From: Amycolatopsis australiensis
GTDB lineage: Bacteria > Actinomycetota > Actinomycetes > Mycobacteriales > Pseudonocardiaceae
DNA length: 64,000 bases
Reading direction: 5' to 3'
Assembly (NCBI RefSeq): GCF_900119165.1
Contig: NZ_FPJG01000006.1
Location: 8,222,001 to 8,286,000, forward strand
Shown here: positions 9,315-16,581 of the stretch, in pieces
Position numbering within the stretch: position 1 is the first letter of the stretch
Layout: every line of letters begins with the position of its first letter
Notes under the pieces: generated by a model
Databases searched by the model: none
What the model was told of the DNA's origin: nothing
The model's input: only the letters and a program-made list of their open reading frames with translations
Position numbers and translations under genes: made by a program

Positions 9315-9320
9315 ATCGTA
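9315..9320 (-). promoter_or_regulatory. -10 box of a leaderless promoter for the MoxR gene
   Basis: On the minus strand TACGAT is followed by seven bases and then the GTG start at 9307. TANNNT at this distance is the usual actinobacterial leaderless layout and supports the start chosen for the ATPase gene. Confidence 0.5.
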
Positions 9321-9421
9321 GGCGGCCCGGCGCTGGTGTGCGGCTTCGCCGGGCTGGTTCGGCGGGTGTTTCCTGGGCCGGTCCCGCGGCCGGCCCTGGC
9401 GGCCCACGCCGGGGCCTGCGG

Positions 9422-10096
9422 TCAGGACGGCAGGTCGGCTCGGTGGTCGACGTCGCGGCCGCTGCCGAGGTCGCCGCACTCGATGAGGCGGAGGTCGGCG
9501 CGGGTGGCCAGCCAGTCGCGGGCACCGTGGTCGCCGCGGGCGGTGGCGGCGATTTCGGGCCACCAGCGGCGGCCGAGCACCACGGGATGGCCGGGGACGC
9601 CGTCGTAGGACGCCCGGGCGACGGTTTCGGAGTTCGCGTCGGCGGCGACCCGGGCGAGGATGCCGGCGCCGACCCAGGGCAGGTCGACCAGGTGGACGAG
9701 CGCCGCAACGGGACCGTTGACCTGGGTAAGCGCGGCGAGGCCGGCTTTGAGGGAGGCGCCCATGCCGGTCTCCCAGTCGTCGGCCCGGACGGCCTGGGCG
9801 GGGTCGGGAAGAAGCGCGGCGACCTGGTCGGCCGCAGCACCGAGAACGACCCGAACCGGCGCACAGCCAGCGGCGGCAAGTGTCCGGAGAGCACGACGGA
9901 CGAGAGGTTCCCCATCGAGTTCGGCGAGGGCTTTCGGCCCGCCGAACCGCCGACCGGCGCCGGCAGCGAGCAGGAGCCCGGCGACGGGCGGGGCGGCGGG
10001 TTCGGTGGTTCGGGACTGCTCTGCCGCCGAGGTGGTGGGGCGCTCGGGTTCGGCCACGGAGCCGGCGGGCGGGGCTTGGTCTGCCGCCGGGCTCAT
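9422..10096 (-). CDS. mocA: Molybdenum cofactor nucleotidyltransferase, MocA/MobA-like
   Basis: The family transfers CMP or GMP to molybdopterin. Mo hydroxylases of the CoxL type use the cytosine form, so a MocA-type cytidylyltransferase role fits. The nucleotide-binding signature GLLLAAGAGRRFGGPKAL lies about 40 residues into the protein, followed by DDWETGMGASLKAG and the HLVDLPWVGA metal-site region. The start is uncertain. ATG 10096 gives 224 aa with a low-complexity Pro/Ala leader; GTG 10171 would add 25 residues; a GTG further in (VAEPE) is also possible. It lies with the coxDEF-type genes, consistent with a shared role. Confidence 0.85.
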   Translation of the reverse strand: MSPAADQAPPAGSVAEPERPTTSAAEQSRTTEPAAPPVAGLLLAAGAGRRFGGPKALAELDGEPLVRRALRTLAAAGCAPVRVVLGAAADQVAALLPDPAQAVRADDWETGMGASLKAGLAALTQVNGPVAALVHLVDLPWVGAGILARVAADANSETVARASYDGVPGHPVVLGRRWWPEIAATARGDHGARDWLATRADLRLIECGDLGSGRDVDHRADLPS

Positions 10097-10198
10097 GGCT
10101 GCCCCGGGTCGGGCCCGGATCCGGCGGCCCGGACTTGTTCCGCCATCGGGCCCCCGCCTCCGGGCCGCCACCGCCCCACCCGGGTGGTGCGTGCCTCG

Positions 10199-11032
10199 TC
10201 AGCCATGGGCGCGGCCCGGGGCACCTACTGCCAGGTCTGCTTCTATCGCCCTGGCCGTCTCCAGCAGCGGGGGCACCAGTTCCTTCTCCACCGACTCCGC
10301 CGTTGTCCGGCTCGCGTGTGTTGACAGGTTCACCGCCGCCACCACTCGGCCCCGGCGGTTGTGGATCGGGGCCGCCACTGAACGGAGGCCTTCCTCCAGC
10401 TCCTGGTCCACCATTGCCCAGCCCTGGTCGGTCACCTTGGCCAGCTCGGCCCGCAAGCGCTCCGGTGAGGTCACCGTGCGGTCCGTCAGGCGATCGAGGC
10501 TCGCCACCACGAAGTACGCCTCCAGCTCCGCCGGGCTCAGGCCCGCCAGCAGGACGTGGCCCATCGACGTCGCGTACGCCGGGAAACGGGTTCCCACGTT
10601 GATGCTCACCGTCATGATCCGGGAGACCGCCACCCTCGCCACGTAGACGATGTCCGTTCCCTCCAGGACCGACACCGAGCTGGACTCGTGCACCGCCGCC
10701 GACAGGTGCTCCAGGTGCGGCTGTGCCACCTCCGGCAGCGTCATGCTCGACAGGTACGCGTAGCCCAGCTCCAGCACCCGCGCCGTCAACGAGAAGTACT
10801 TTCCGTCGGTGCGGACGTAGCCCAGGTCGGTCAGGGTCAGCAGGAAACGCCGCGCCGCCGCGCGGGTGAGGCCCGTCGCGCGGGCCACGTCGCTCAGGGT
10901 CAGCTCTGCCGCGTCCGCGTGGAACGCCTTGATCACCGCCAGCCCGCGCTCCAGCGACTGCACGTGGTGGGCACCACGGTGCGCCGGCTCGCTGTCCAGC
11001 TCGGCTTCGAAAGGCGGCCTCCCCGTGTCCAT
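10199..11032 (-). CDS. pcaR: IclR-family regulator of the pca operon (PcaR/PcaU type)
   Basis: This 277-aa protein has an N-terminal winged HTH (about residues 22-85, starting VQSLERGLAVIKAF and containing SDVARATGLTRAAARRFL) and a C-terminal IclR effector domain. The sequence, including the LELGYAYLSSMTLPEVAQPHL linker, is closest in character to the PcaR/PcaU/PobR branch, which senses protocatechuate or beta-ketoadipate. It follows pcaC by 10 bases, so it is the last gene of the operon it probably controls. Two 15-bp IclR-like boxes lie upstream of pcaI. Whether it activates or represses is not visible. Confidence 0.92.
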   Translation of the reverse strand: MDTGRPPFEAELDSEPAHRGAHHVQSLERGLAVIKAFHADAAELTLSDVARATGLTRAAARRFLLTLTDLGYVRTDGKYFSLTARVLELGYAYLSSMTLPEVAQPHLEHLSAAVHESSSVSVLEGTDIVYVARVAVSRIMTVSINVGTRFPAYATSMGHVLLAGLSPAELEAYFVVASLDRLTDRTVTSPERLRAELAKVTDQGWAMVDQELEEGLRSVAAPIHNRRGRVVAAVNLSTHASRTTAESVEKELVPPLLETARAIEADLAVGAPGRAHG

Positions 11033-11042
11033 GCCCGGCAGC

Positions 11043-11444
11043 CTATCCGGCGTCGGCCGGCCGGGCGGTGGGCTCGCCGAGCTCGGCCAGGGTGCGCTGG
11101 GCGATCGCGAACGCCGCGTTCGCCGCCGGCGCTCCCGCGTAGACCGCCGTGTGCAGCAGGACCTCGCTGATCTCCGCCGCCGTCAGGCCGTTGCGGACCG
11201 CGGCCCGGACGTGCATCGCCAGCTCGTTGTGTGCCTGCAACGCCGTCAGCGCCGCCAGCGTGACGCAGCTGCGCGTCCGGCGGTCGAGGCCCTCGCGGGA
11301 CCAGACCGAACCCCACGCGCCTTCGGTGATGTAGTCCTGGAACGGGCGGCTGAACTCCGTCGTGCCCGCGACGGCGCGGTCGACGTGCTCGTCGCCGAGC
11401 ACCTCGCGCCGCACCTTCATGCCCTGCTCGTGGCGGTTGGTCAC
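11043..11444 (-). CDS. pcaC: 4-carboxymuconolactone decarboxylase
   Basis: PcaC decarboxylates gamma-carboxymuconolactone to beta-ketoadipate enol-lactone. The 133-aa protein begins VTNRHEQGMKVRREVLGDEHVDR and has the classic PcaC body, with FQDYITEGAWGSVWSREGLD, CVTLAALTAL and EVLLHTAVYAGAPAAN. I start at GTG 11444, which overlaps the pcaD stop (GTGA). In many actinobacteria pcaD and pcaC are fused as pcaL; here they are two genes in different frames with coupled translation. The protein has the normal length of a stand-alone PcaC. Confidence 0.96.
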   Translation of the reverse strand: MTNRHEQGMKVRREVLGDEHVDRAVAGTTEFSRPFQDYITEGAWGSVWSREGLDRRTRSCVTLAALTALQAHNELAMHVRAAVRNGLTAAEISEVLLHTAVYAGAPAANAAFAIAQRTLAELGEPTARPADAG

Positions 11445-12244
11445 ACTCGCTCCAAGTGCTCGAGGATCAGCCGGGTGAACTCGGCCGGCTGCTCGTAGTT
11501 GCCCAGGTGCGCGGCGTTCGCCACGACCTCCAGCCGCGCGCCGGGAATACCGTCGGCGATCAGGTCGGCGTGGCCCGCCGGCGGGGTCGACGGGTCGTCG
11601 GCGCCCGCGATGACCAGCGTCGGCGCGCTGATCTTCGGCAGCGTGTCGAGCTGGTCCATCCGCTCGATCACCTCGCAGCAGGCCGCGTACCCCTCCGCCG
11701 GGACCGCGGCGATCATGGCCCGCAGGAACTCCGCGACGTCCGGGTGGCTCTTCGCGTACGGCTCGGTGAGCCAGCGCCCGACCCCGGCTTCCGCGACCGA
11801 CGCCGTGCCTTCCGCGCGGACCTTGCGCGCCCGCTCCGCCCACATCGACGGCGGGCCGAGCTTCGCCGACGTGCAGCACAGCACCAGGCTCTCGATCCGC
11901 TCGGGCGCGTGGACGCCGAGCCACATGCCGGTCATCCCGCCGAGGGACAGGCCGACCAGGTGGGCGCGCTCGACACCGAGGTCGTCGAGCAGGGCCACGA
12001 AGTCCGCGCCGAGGTCGTCCAAGGTGTACGGCGCGGGCGGCACCGGCGACGCCCCGTGCCCGCGCGTGTCGTAGCGCACCACCCGGTAGCCGCGCCCGGC
12101 CAGCGGCGCGACCTGCGGCTCCCACATGCGCAGGTCACTGCCCAGCGACCCGGCGAAGACCACGACCGGGCCGTCTTCCGGTCCTTCGACGACCCGGTGC
12201 ACCCGCACGGCACCCACTCGCCCACCTCCGTCCAGCGCCGTCAT
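11441..12244 (-). CDS. pcaD: 3-oxoadipate enol-lactonase
   Basis: PcaD hydrolyses beta-ketoadipate enol-lactone to beta-ketoadipate. This is a 267-aa alpha/beta hydrolase with nucleophile S100 in GLSLGG, an oxyanion-hole region after VVVFAGSLGSD, a catalytic aspartate in AGADDPSTP and a histidine in NAAHLGNY. ATG 12244 overlaps the pcaG stop (ATGA). In most operons of this type pcaB lies between pcaG and pcaD, but here the two genes overlap directly. Confidence 0.95.
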   Translation of the reverse strand: MTALDGGGRVGAVRVHRVVEGPEDGPVVVFAGSLGSDLRMWEPQVAPLAGRGYRVVRYDTRGHGASPVPPAPYTLDDLGADFVALLDDLGVERAHLVGLSLGGMTGMWLGVHAPERIESLVLCCTSAKLGPPSMWAERARKVRAEGTASVAEAGVGRWLTEPYAKSHPDVAEFLRAMIAAVPAEGYAACCEVIERMDQLDTLPKISAPTLVIAGADDPSTPPAGHADLIADGIPGARLEVVANAAHLGNYEQPAEFTRLILEHLERV

Positions 12245-12795
12245 ACCCGGAAGAACACCGTTTCGCCGTCACCCTGCAGCCGCACGTCGAAGCGGTAGCC
12301 GTCCTCGGTCTTCGCCGCGATCAGCGTGCCGCGCCGCTCCTCGGGGACCGTCGCCAGGACCGGGTCCGCCGAGTTGTCCTGGTCCTCGAAGTAGATCCGG
12401 GTGACGCACCGGTTCAGCAGGCCGCGGGCGAACACCGATACGTCGATGTGCGGTGCCTGCACGGCGCCGCCGGCCCCGGGCACCACGCCCGGCAGCAGGG
12501 TGAGGATGCCGTAGGTGCCGTCGGCCTCCGTCGGGCAGCGGCCGAACCCGCGGAACTCGCCGGACGTCGCGCCGCGCGGATCGTCGGGGTGGCAGAAGCC
12601 GCCGTCCGGGTCGGCCTGCCAGGTTTCGATCATGGCGTCCGGGACCGGGTCGCCGTTGCCGTCGCGGACGACACCGCGGATCCAGAACGCCCCGGCGGTG
12701 CCCTCGGGCACGACGTACGGGCCGTCGGGCCACGGCAGCCCGATCGACAGGTACGGACCGACGGTCTGCGAAGGGGTGGGCAGCAGCTTGGGCAT
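12241..12795 (-). CDS. pcaG: Protocatechuate 3,4-dioxygenase, alpha subunit
   Basis: PcaG pairs with PcaH to cleave protocatechuate between the hydroxyls, giving 3-carboxy-cis,cis-muconate. The 184-residue protein starts MPKLLPTPSQTVGPYLSIGL, a hallmark of alpha subunits, and keeps the intradiol fold (ETWQADPDGGF, APHIDVSVFARGLL). It lacks the Tyr/Tyr/His/His iron ligands, as expected for the non-catalytic chain. The start ATG 12795 overlaps the pcaH stop (TGATG). Longer frames extending upstream are only read-through of the pcaH region. Confidence 0.96.
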   Translation of the reverse strand: MPKLLPTPSQTVGPYLSIGLPWPDGPYVVPEGTAGAFWIRGVVRDGNGDPVPDAMIETWQADPDGGFCHPDDPRGATSGEFRGFGRCPTEADGTYGILTLLPGVVPGAGGAVQAPHIDVSVFARGLLNRCVTRIYFEDQDNSADPVLATVPEERRGTLIAAKTEDGYRFDVRLQGDGETVFFRV

Positions 12796-13529
12796 CAGTC
12801 TTCGTCCTCTTCCTCTTCGAACACCGACGCGTCGCGCCCGCGCAGCACGATGTCGAACTGGAACCCGAGCGCCCATTCGGCCTGGGTGATCGAGTGGTCG
12901 TAGCGGGAGATCATCCGCTGCCGGGCCTTCTCGTCCGGGATGGAGTTGAAGATCGGGTCCTGCGAGAAGAGCGGGTCGTCCGGGAAGTACATCTGGGTGA
13001 CCAGCCGCTGCGTGAACGCCGAGCCGAAGACCGAGAAGTGGATGTGGGCCGGGCGCCAGGCGTTGTCGTGGTTCTTCCACGGGTACGCGCCGGGCTTGAT
13101 GGTGGTGAAGGTGTAGCGGCCCTCGCTGTCGGTCAGGGTGCGTCCGACACCGTCGAAGTTCGGGTCGAGCGGTGACGGCCAGCGGTCGCCGGTGTGGCGG
13201 TAGCGGCCGCCCGCGTTGGCCTGCCAGATCTCGATGAGCGAGTCGCGCACCGGGCGGCCGTCGCCGTCGAGGAGCCGGCCGGTGACGATGATCCGCTGGC
13301 CCTGCGGCTCGCCCGCGTGCTGCCGGGTCAGGTCGTTGTCGTGCTCGCCGAGACGGCCGGGGCCGAGCAGCGGGCCGGTGACCTCGGTCAGCATCTGCGG
13401 CAGCAGGACGAGCTCCTGCTTCGGGTGCCGCAGGGCCGTGGAGCGGTAGCCGGTGTAGTCGAGGGGCGGGTGCGTGCCTTCGGGGTCTTCCCCGTAGCGC
13501 GGCAACCTGAGTTCGGTCGGAGTGGCCAC
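12795..13529 (-). CDS. pcaH: Protocatechuate 3,4-dioxygenase, beta subunit
   Basis: This is the catalytic chain of the non-haem Fe(III) intradiol dioxygenase. The four expected iron ligands are visible at Y110, Y149, H162 and H164 (GGRYRH, AYPW, AHIH), offset by two from the Pseudomonas beta-chain numbering. I start at GTG 13529, which follows an AAAGGAGA ribosome binding site at good spacing and gives 244 aa. The acidic tail EEEEDED is a small peculiarity. A frame open to 14252 runs through pcaF and is not coding there. Confidence 0.96.
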   Translation of the reverse strand: MATPTELRLPRYGEDPEGTHPPLDYTGYRSTALRHPKQELVLLPQMLTEVTGPLLGPGRLGEHDNDLTRQHAGEPQGQRIIVTGRLLDGDGRPVRDSLIEIWQANAGGRYRHTGDRWPSPLDPNFDGVGRTLTDSEGRYTFTTIKPGAYPWKNHDNAWRPAHIHFSVFGSAFTQRLVTQMYFPDDPLFSQDPIFNSIPDEKARQRMISRYDHSITQAEWALGFQFDIVLRGRDASVFEEEEDED

Positions 13530-13540
13530 GTGTTTCTCCT

Positions 13541-14722
13541 TTACCGGCCGTCCAGGACGACGGCCAGGCCCTGGCCGACGCCGATGCAGATGGCGGCGAG
13601 TCCCCAGCCACCGCCGCGGCGGTGCAGGTCGTGCGCCAGGGTGCCGAGGATCCGGCCGCCGGACGCGCCAAGGGGATGACCGATGGCGATCGCGCCGCCG
13701 TGGGTGTTCACGATCTCCGGGTCGAGCTTCTTCCAGTCGCGCAGGCACGCCAGCGACTGCGCGGCGAAGGCTTCGTTGAGTTCCACCGCGGCCAGGTCCT
13801 CCCAGCCGATGCCGGCGCGTTCGAGGGCGATCTCCGCCGCGCGCACCGGGCCGATGCCGAACACGTCCGGGTCGACACCCGCCGCGCCACGGCCCGCGAT
13901 CCGGGCCAGCGGCGCCTTGCCGAGGCGGTTCGCGGCCGCTTCGTCGCCGAGGAGCAGGGCCGAAGCACCGTCGTTCAGCGGAGACGCGTTGCCCGCCGTG
14001 ACGGTGCCGTTCTCCTTGCGGAACACCGGCTTCAGCTTGGCCAGCGTCTCCGGGCTGGAGTCCGGGCGGATGCCCTCGTCGCGGGCAAGGTCCACCCCGT
14101 CGACCGGGACGACCATGTCGTCGTAGAAGCCCTCGTCCCACGCCTTCGCGGCATTGACGTGGCTGCGCGCGGCGAACGCGTCCTGCTCTTCGCGGCCGAT
14201 GCCGTAGCGCTCGGCGAGCTGCTCGGTGGATTCGCCGAGGGAGATCGTCCACTGGGACGGCATCGCCGGATTGACCATGCGCCAGCCGAGCGCGGTGTTG
14301 TAGAGGGTCTGGTTGCCCGCCGGGAAGGCCTTGTCCGGCTTCGGCATGACCAGCGGCGAGCGGGTCATCGACTCGACGCCGCCCGCGACGACCAGCGACG
14401 CGTCGCCGACCTGGATCGCCCGGCTGGCCTGCATGACCGCGTCGAGCCCGGAGCCGCAGAGCCGGTTCACGGTGCTGCCAGGGACGCTCGTCGGCCAGCC
14501 GGCGAGGAGCGCGGCCATCCGGGCGACGTTGCGGTTGTCCTCGCCGGCGCCGTTGGCGTCGCCGAGCGTCACCTCGTCCACAGTGGACGGATCGAGGTCG
14601 GTGCGCTGCCGCAGAGCGCGGAGGACACCCGCGGCCAGGTCGTCCGGACGGACGCCGGCCAGCGCGCCGCCGTAGCGGCCGAACGGGGTGCGGATCGCGT
14701 CGAGGACGTAGACGTCGGTCAT
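13541..14722 (-). CDS. pcaF: Beta-ketoadipyl-CoA thiolase
   Basis: PcaF cleaves beta-ketoadipyl-CoA to succinyl-CoA and acetyl-CoA. The 393-residue thiolase has the nucleophilic C89 (NRLCGSG), H349 in GHPLGASGG and the second active-site cysteine C379 in CIGVGQG. Operon position between pcaJ and pcaH supports this role over general acetyl-CoA acetyltransferase. ATG 14722 overlaps the stop of a 36-codon ORF by ATGA and is preceded by GGAAGG. Confidence 0.95.
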   Translation of the reverse strand: MTDVYVLDAIRTPFGRYGGALAGVRPDDLAAGVLRALRQRTDLDPSTVDEVTLGDANGAGEDNRNVARMAALLAGWPTSVPGSTVNRLCGSGLDAVMQASRAIQVGDASLVVAGGVESMTRSPLVMPKPDKAFPAGNQTLYNTALGWRMVNPAMPSQWTISLGESTEQLAERYGIGREEQDAFAARSHVNAAKAWDEGFYDDMVVPVDGVDLARDEGIRPDSSPETLAKLKPVFRKENGTVTAGNASPLNDGASALLLGDEAAANRLGKAPLARIAGRGAAGVDPDVFGIGPVRAAEIALERAGIGWEDLAAVELNEAFAAQSLACLRDWKKLDPEIVNTHGGAIAIGHPLGASGGRILGTLAHDLHRRGGGWGLAAICIGVGQGLAVVLDGR

Positions 14723-14841
14723 GCGCTCGCCTTCCGGATCGGCGGGTGGGTCGGGAGCAGGAGGTTTCGCGCGGCGGCGGTGGTCATCGGCTCACCTTGC
14801 CACGACGCGGACGGGATGGGCGCGGTCATGCGCTCGCCTTC
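14716..14841. repeat. 19-bp direct repeat flanking the pcaJ-pcaF junction
   Basis: CGGTCATGCGCTCGCCTTC occurs twice without mismatch, at 14716-14734 and 14823-14841, 107 bases apart. Each copy contains a stop/ATGA-start overlap: pcaJ stop with the 36-codon ORF start, and that ORF's stop with the pcaF start. The simplest reading is a tandem duplication of the original pcaJ/pcaF junction. Confidence 0.85.
14719..14829 (-). CDS. 36-residue ORF bridging pcaJ and pcaF
   Basis: The predicted peptide begins MTAPIPSASWQGEP and ends IRKASA. Its ATG overlaps the pcaJ stop (ATGA) and its TGA overlaps the pcaF ATG (ATGA), so ribosomes could move through it without leaving the message. The last residues (KASA) are the same as the end of PcaJ because of the 19-bp repeat. 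I do not recognise the peptide. Its likely job, if any, is to keep translation coupled across the gap. Confidence 0.35.
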   Translation of the reverse strand: MTAPIPSASWQGEPMTTAAARNLLLPTHPPIRKASA

Positions 14842-15584
14842 TCGAGGTCTCGCAGGAGGGTCAGCTCCTGCTCCGTGGGCGCCGGGGTGGTCTTGAGGTC
14901 CTCCGACACCTTCAGTTTCCAGCCCGTGGCCGCGACGGCCTGCTCCAGCTCCACGCCCGGGTGCAGCTCGGTGAGCGTCAGCTCGGCGGTCCCGGGGTCC
15001 GGGCGCAGCAGCCCCAGGTCCGTCACCACCAGCGTCGGGCCTTTGCCCGGCAGGCCCAGCTTTTCGCGGTCGCCCTTGCCCGTGCCGTGGCCGAACGACG
15101 TCACGAAGTCGACCTTCTCCACGAACGCACGAGGACTCTGGCGCAGCACGATGAACACCTCGCCGCAGGAGGCGGCGATCTCCGGGGCGCCGCCCGCGCC
15201 CGGCAGCCGCACCTTCGGGTCGTGGTAGTCCGAGCCGATCACCGTCGTGTTGATGTTGCCGAACTTGTCCAGCTGGGCGGCGCCGAGGAAGCCGACGTCG
15301 ATCCGGCCCGGCTGGAGCCAGTAGTTGAACACCTCCGGGACACTGACCACCGCGTCGGCCGTGTCGGCCAGTTCGCCGTCTCCGATGGACAGCGGGAGGC
15401 GGGACGGCTTGGCGCCCAGGCACCCGGACTCGTAGATCAGCGTGAGGTTCGGGGCGTGCGCGCGGCGGGCGAGGTTCGCCGCCTTGCTCGGGAGGCCGAT
15501 GCCGACGAAGCAGGAGGAGCCGTCGGCGAGCGCGCGGGCCGCCGCGATGCTCATCATCTCGTCGGCGGTGTAGCCGGGGTTCAT
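14826..15584 (-). CDS. pcaJ: 3-oxoadipate CoA-transferase, beta subunit
   Basis: With PcaI this enzyme moves CoA from succinyl-CoA to beta-ketoadipate. The 252-aa chain has the family-I CoA-transferase layout: SSCFVGIGLPSKAANLAR, then ESGCLGAKP, where the beta-subunit catalytic glutamate is expected, and GSDYHDPKVRLPGAGGAPEIAA. It starts at ATG 15584, overlapping the stop of a 23-codon ORF that continues from pcaI. Both subunits are separate genes as usual in actinobacteria. Confidence 0.94.
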   Translation of the reverse strand: MNPGYTADEMMSIAAARALADGSSCFVGIGLPSKAANLARRAHAPNLTLIYESGCLGAKPSRLPLSIGDGELADTADAVVSVPEVFNYWLQPGRIDVGFLGAAQLDKFGNINTTVIGSDYHDPKVRLPGAGGAPEIAASCGEVFIVLRQSPRAFVEKVDFVTSFGHGTGKGDREKLGLPGKGPTLVVTDLGLLRPDPGTAELTLTELHPGVELEQAVAATGWKLKVSEDLKTTPAPTEQELTLLRDLEKASA

Positions 15585-15652
15585 GCTGGGACCTCCGCGG
15601 AGTCGGCCGCTGCGGGACGCGGGTGGTGGACAGGGGCCGGCCCGGGCGTCAT
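15581..15652 (-). CDS. 23-residue ORF bridging pcaI and pcaJ
   Basis: The frame begins MTPGPAPVHHPRPAA and ends AEVPA. Its ATG (15652) overlaps the pcaI stop by ATGA and its TGA overlaps the pcaJ ATG by ATGA. It has the same two-sided overlap as the ORF between pcaJ and pcaF but no sequence similarity to it. It is Pro/Ala/His rich and unrecognised. Coding status is unproven; the two-sided overlap is the only argument. Confidence 0.3.
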   Translation of the reverse strand: MTPGPAPVHHPRPAAADSAEVPA

Positions 15653-16458
15653 GCCGTCACCCCCGTCAGCTCGTTCAGCCACTTGGTGAACTCCTCGCGG
15701 TCACGGCCCACCTCGTCCCACGCCTGATACGCCGAGTTGTCACGCTCGTAGTACCCCGCCGCGTACGACGGCTTCGCGCCGCCGGGCACCTCGGCCACTG
15801 CGGTGACCACCCACGCCGGGAGCACGACGGCGCCCGGGCGGGGTTCCAGCTCGTCGACGATCTCCTCCACCGTCACCACCGACCGCTTCGCCGCCAGCAC
15901 GGCCTCCTTCTGGACGCCGGTGATGCCCCACATCTGGACGTTGCCCTCACGATCGGCGCGCTGGGCGTGGACGATCGTGACGTCCGGGTTCAACGCCGGG
16001 ACCGCGGTGAGCCGCTCGCCGGTGAACGGGCAGGTGATCGGCTTGATCGTGGCCGTCTGGGCCGGGAGGTCCGTGCCCGTGTAGCCGCGCAGCACCGCGA
16101 ACGGCAGGCCGGACGCGCCGGCGACGTACCGGTTCGCCATGCCGGCGTGGCTGTGCTCCTCGATCTCCAGCGGGACCGGCCACGCGTGCTGGACGGCGTC
16201 GCGGAAGCGGTGCAGCGAGCCGACTCCCGGGTTGCCACCCCACGAGAAGATCAGCTTGCGCGCGCAGCCGGCGCCGATCAGCTGGTCGTAGACGATGTCG
16301 GGGGTCATCCGGACCAGCGTGAGATCCCGCCGGCGCTGCCGGATGATCTCCTGCCCGGCCGCGACCGGGATGAGGTGCGTGAAGCCCTCGAGCGCGACGG
16401 TGTCCCCGTCGTGCACCAGCCGGGCCACGGCCTCCTCCAGCGACAGCAGCTCCGCCAT
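15649..16458 (-). CDS. pcaI: 3-oxoadipate CoA-transferase, alpha subunit
   Basis: This is the first gene of the pca operon, 269 aa from ATG 16458. The protein shows the alpha-subunit CoA-binding features GDTVALEGFTHLIP near the start and FSWGGNPGVGSLHR, then GMANRYVAGASGLPF. I prefer ATG 16458 over the in-frame ATG 17 codons upstream. It has a GGAGCGAG ribosome binding site seven bases before it, and the extra segment overlaps the putative operator. The encoded activity starts the thiolytic end of the beta-ketoadipate pathway with pcaJ and pcaF. Confidence 0.94.
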   Translation of the reverse strand: MAELLSLEEAVARLVHDGDTVALEGFTHLIPVAAGQEIIRQRRRDLTLVRMTPDIVYDQLIGAGCARKLIFSWGGNPGVGSLHRFRDAVQHAWPVPLEIEEHSHAGMANRYVAGASGLPFAVLRGYTGTDLPAQTATIKPITCPFTGERLTAVPALNPDVTIVHAQRADREGNVQMWGITGVQKEAVLAAKRSVVTVEEIVDELEPRPGAVVLPAWVVTAVAEVPGGAKPSYAAGYYERDNSAYQAWDEVGRDREEFTKWLNELTGVTA

Positions 16459-16473
16459 CACTCGCTCCAAACT

Positions 16474-16507
16474 GTTCGCATCACGCACACTCGTTCTGAA
16501 ACCGAAC
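16474..16507. promoter_or_regulatory. Two 15-bp IclR-type boxes upstream of pcaI
   Basis: On the plus strand GTTCGCATCACGCAC (16474-16488) has the same GTTCG-N5-CGCAC frame as the Pseudomonas PcaR box that I recall as GTTCGATAATCGCAC. A second 15-mer, GTTCTGAAACCGAAC (16493-16507), is an inverted GTTC/GAAC pair. They are 19 bases apart, about two helical turns, and lie directly upstream of the pcaI start. They are the best candidates for the operator of the operon's IclR regulator. Confidence 0.45.
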
Positions 16508-16581
16508 ATAGCACGGCGCGCGCCGAGCCGACCAGACGTCTTCCGCCCAATGGATGACGCAGACCGGAAATCGAACTCGAG

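Noticed and set aside
11043..12125. Possible PcaL-type fusion of pcaD and pcaC
   Set aside because: The continuous frame covers pcaD in a non-coding frame; the two proteins are encoded in different frames with a GTGA overlap.
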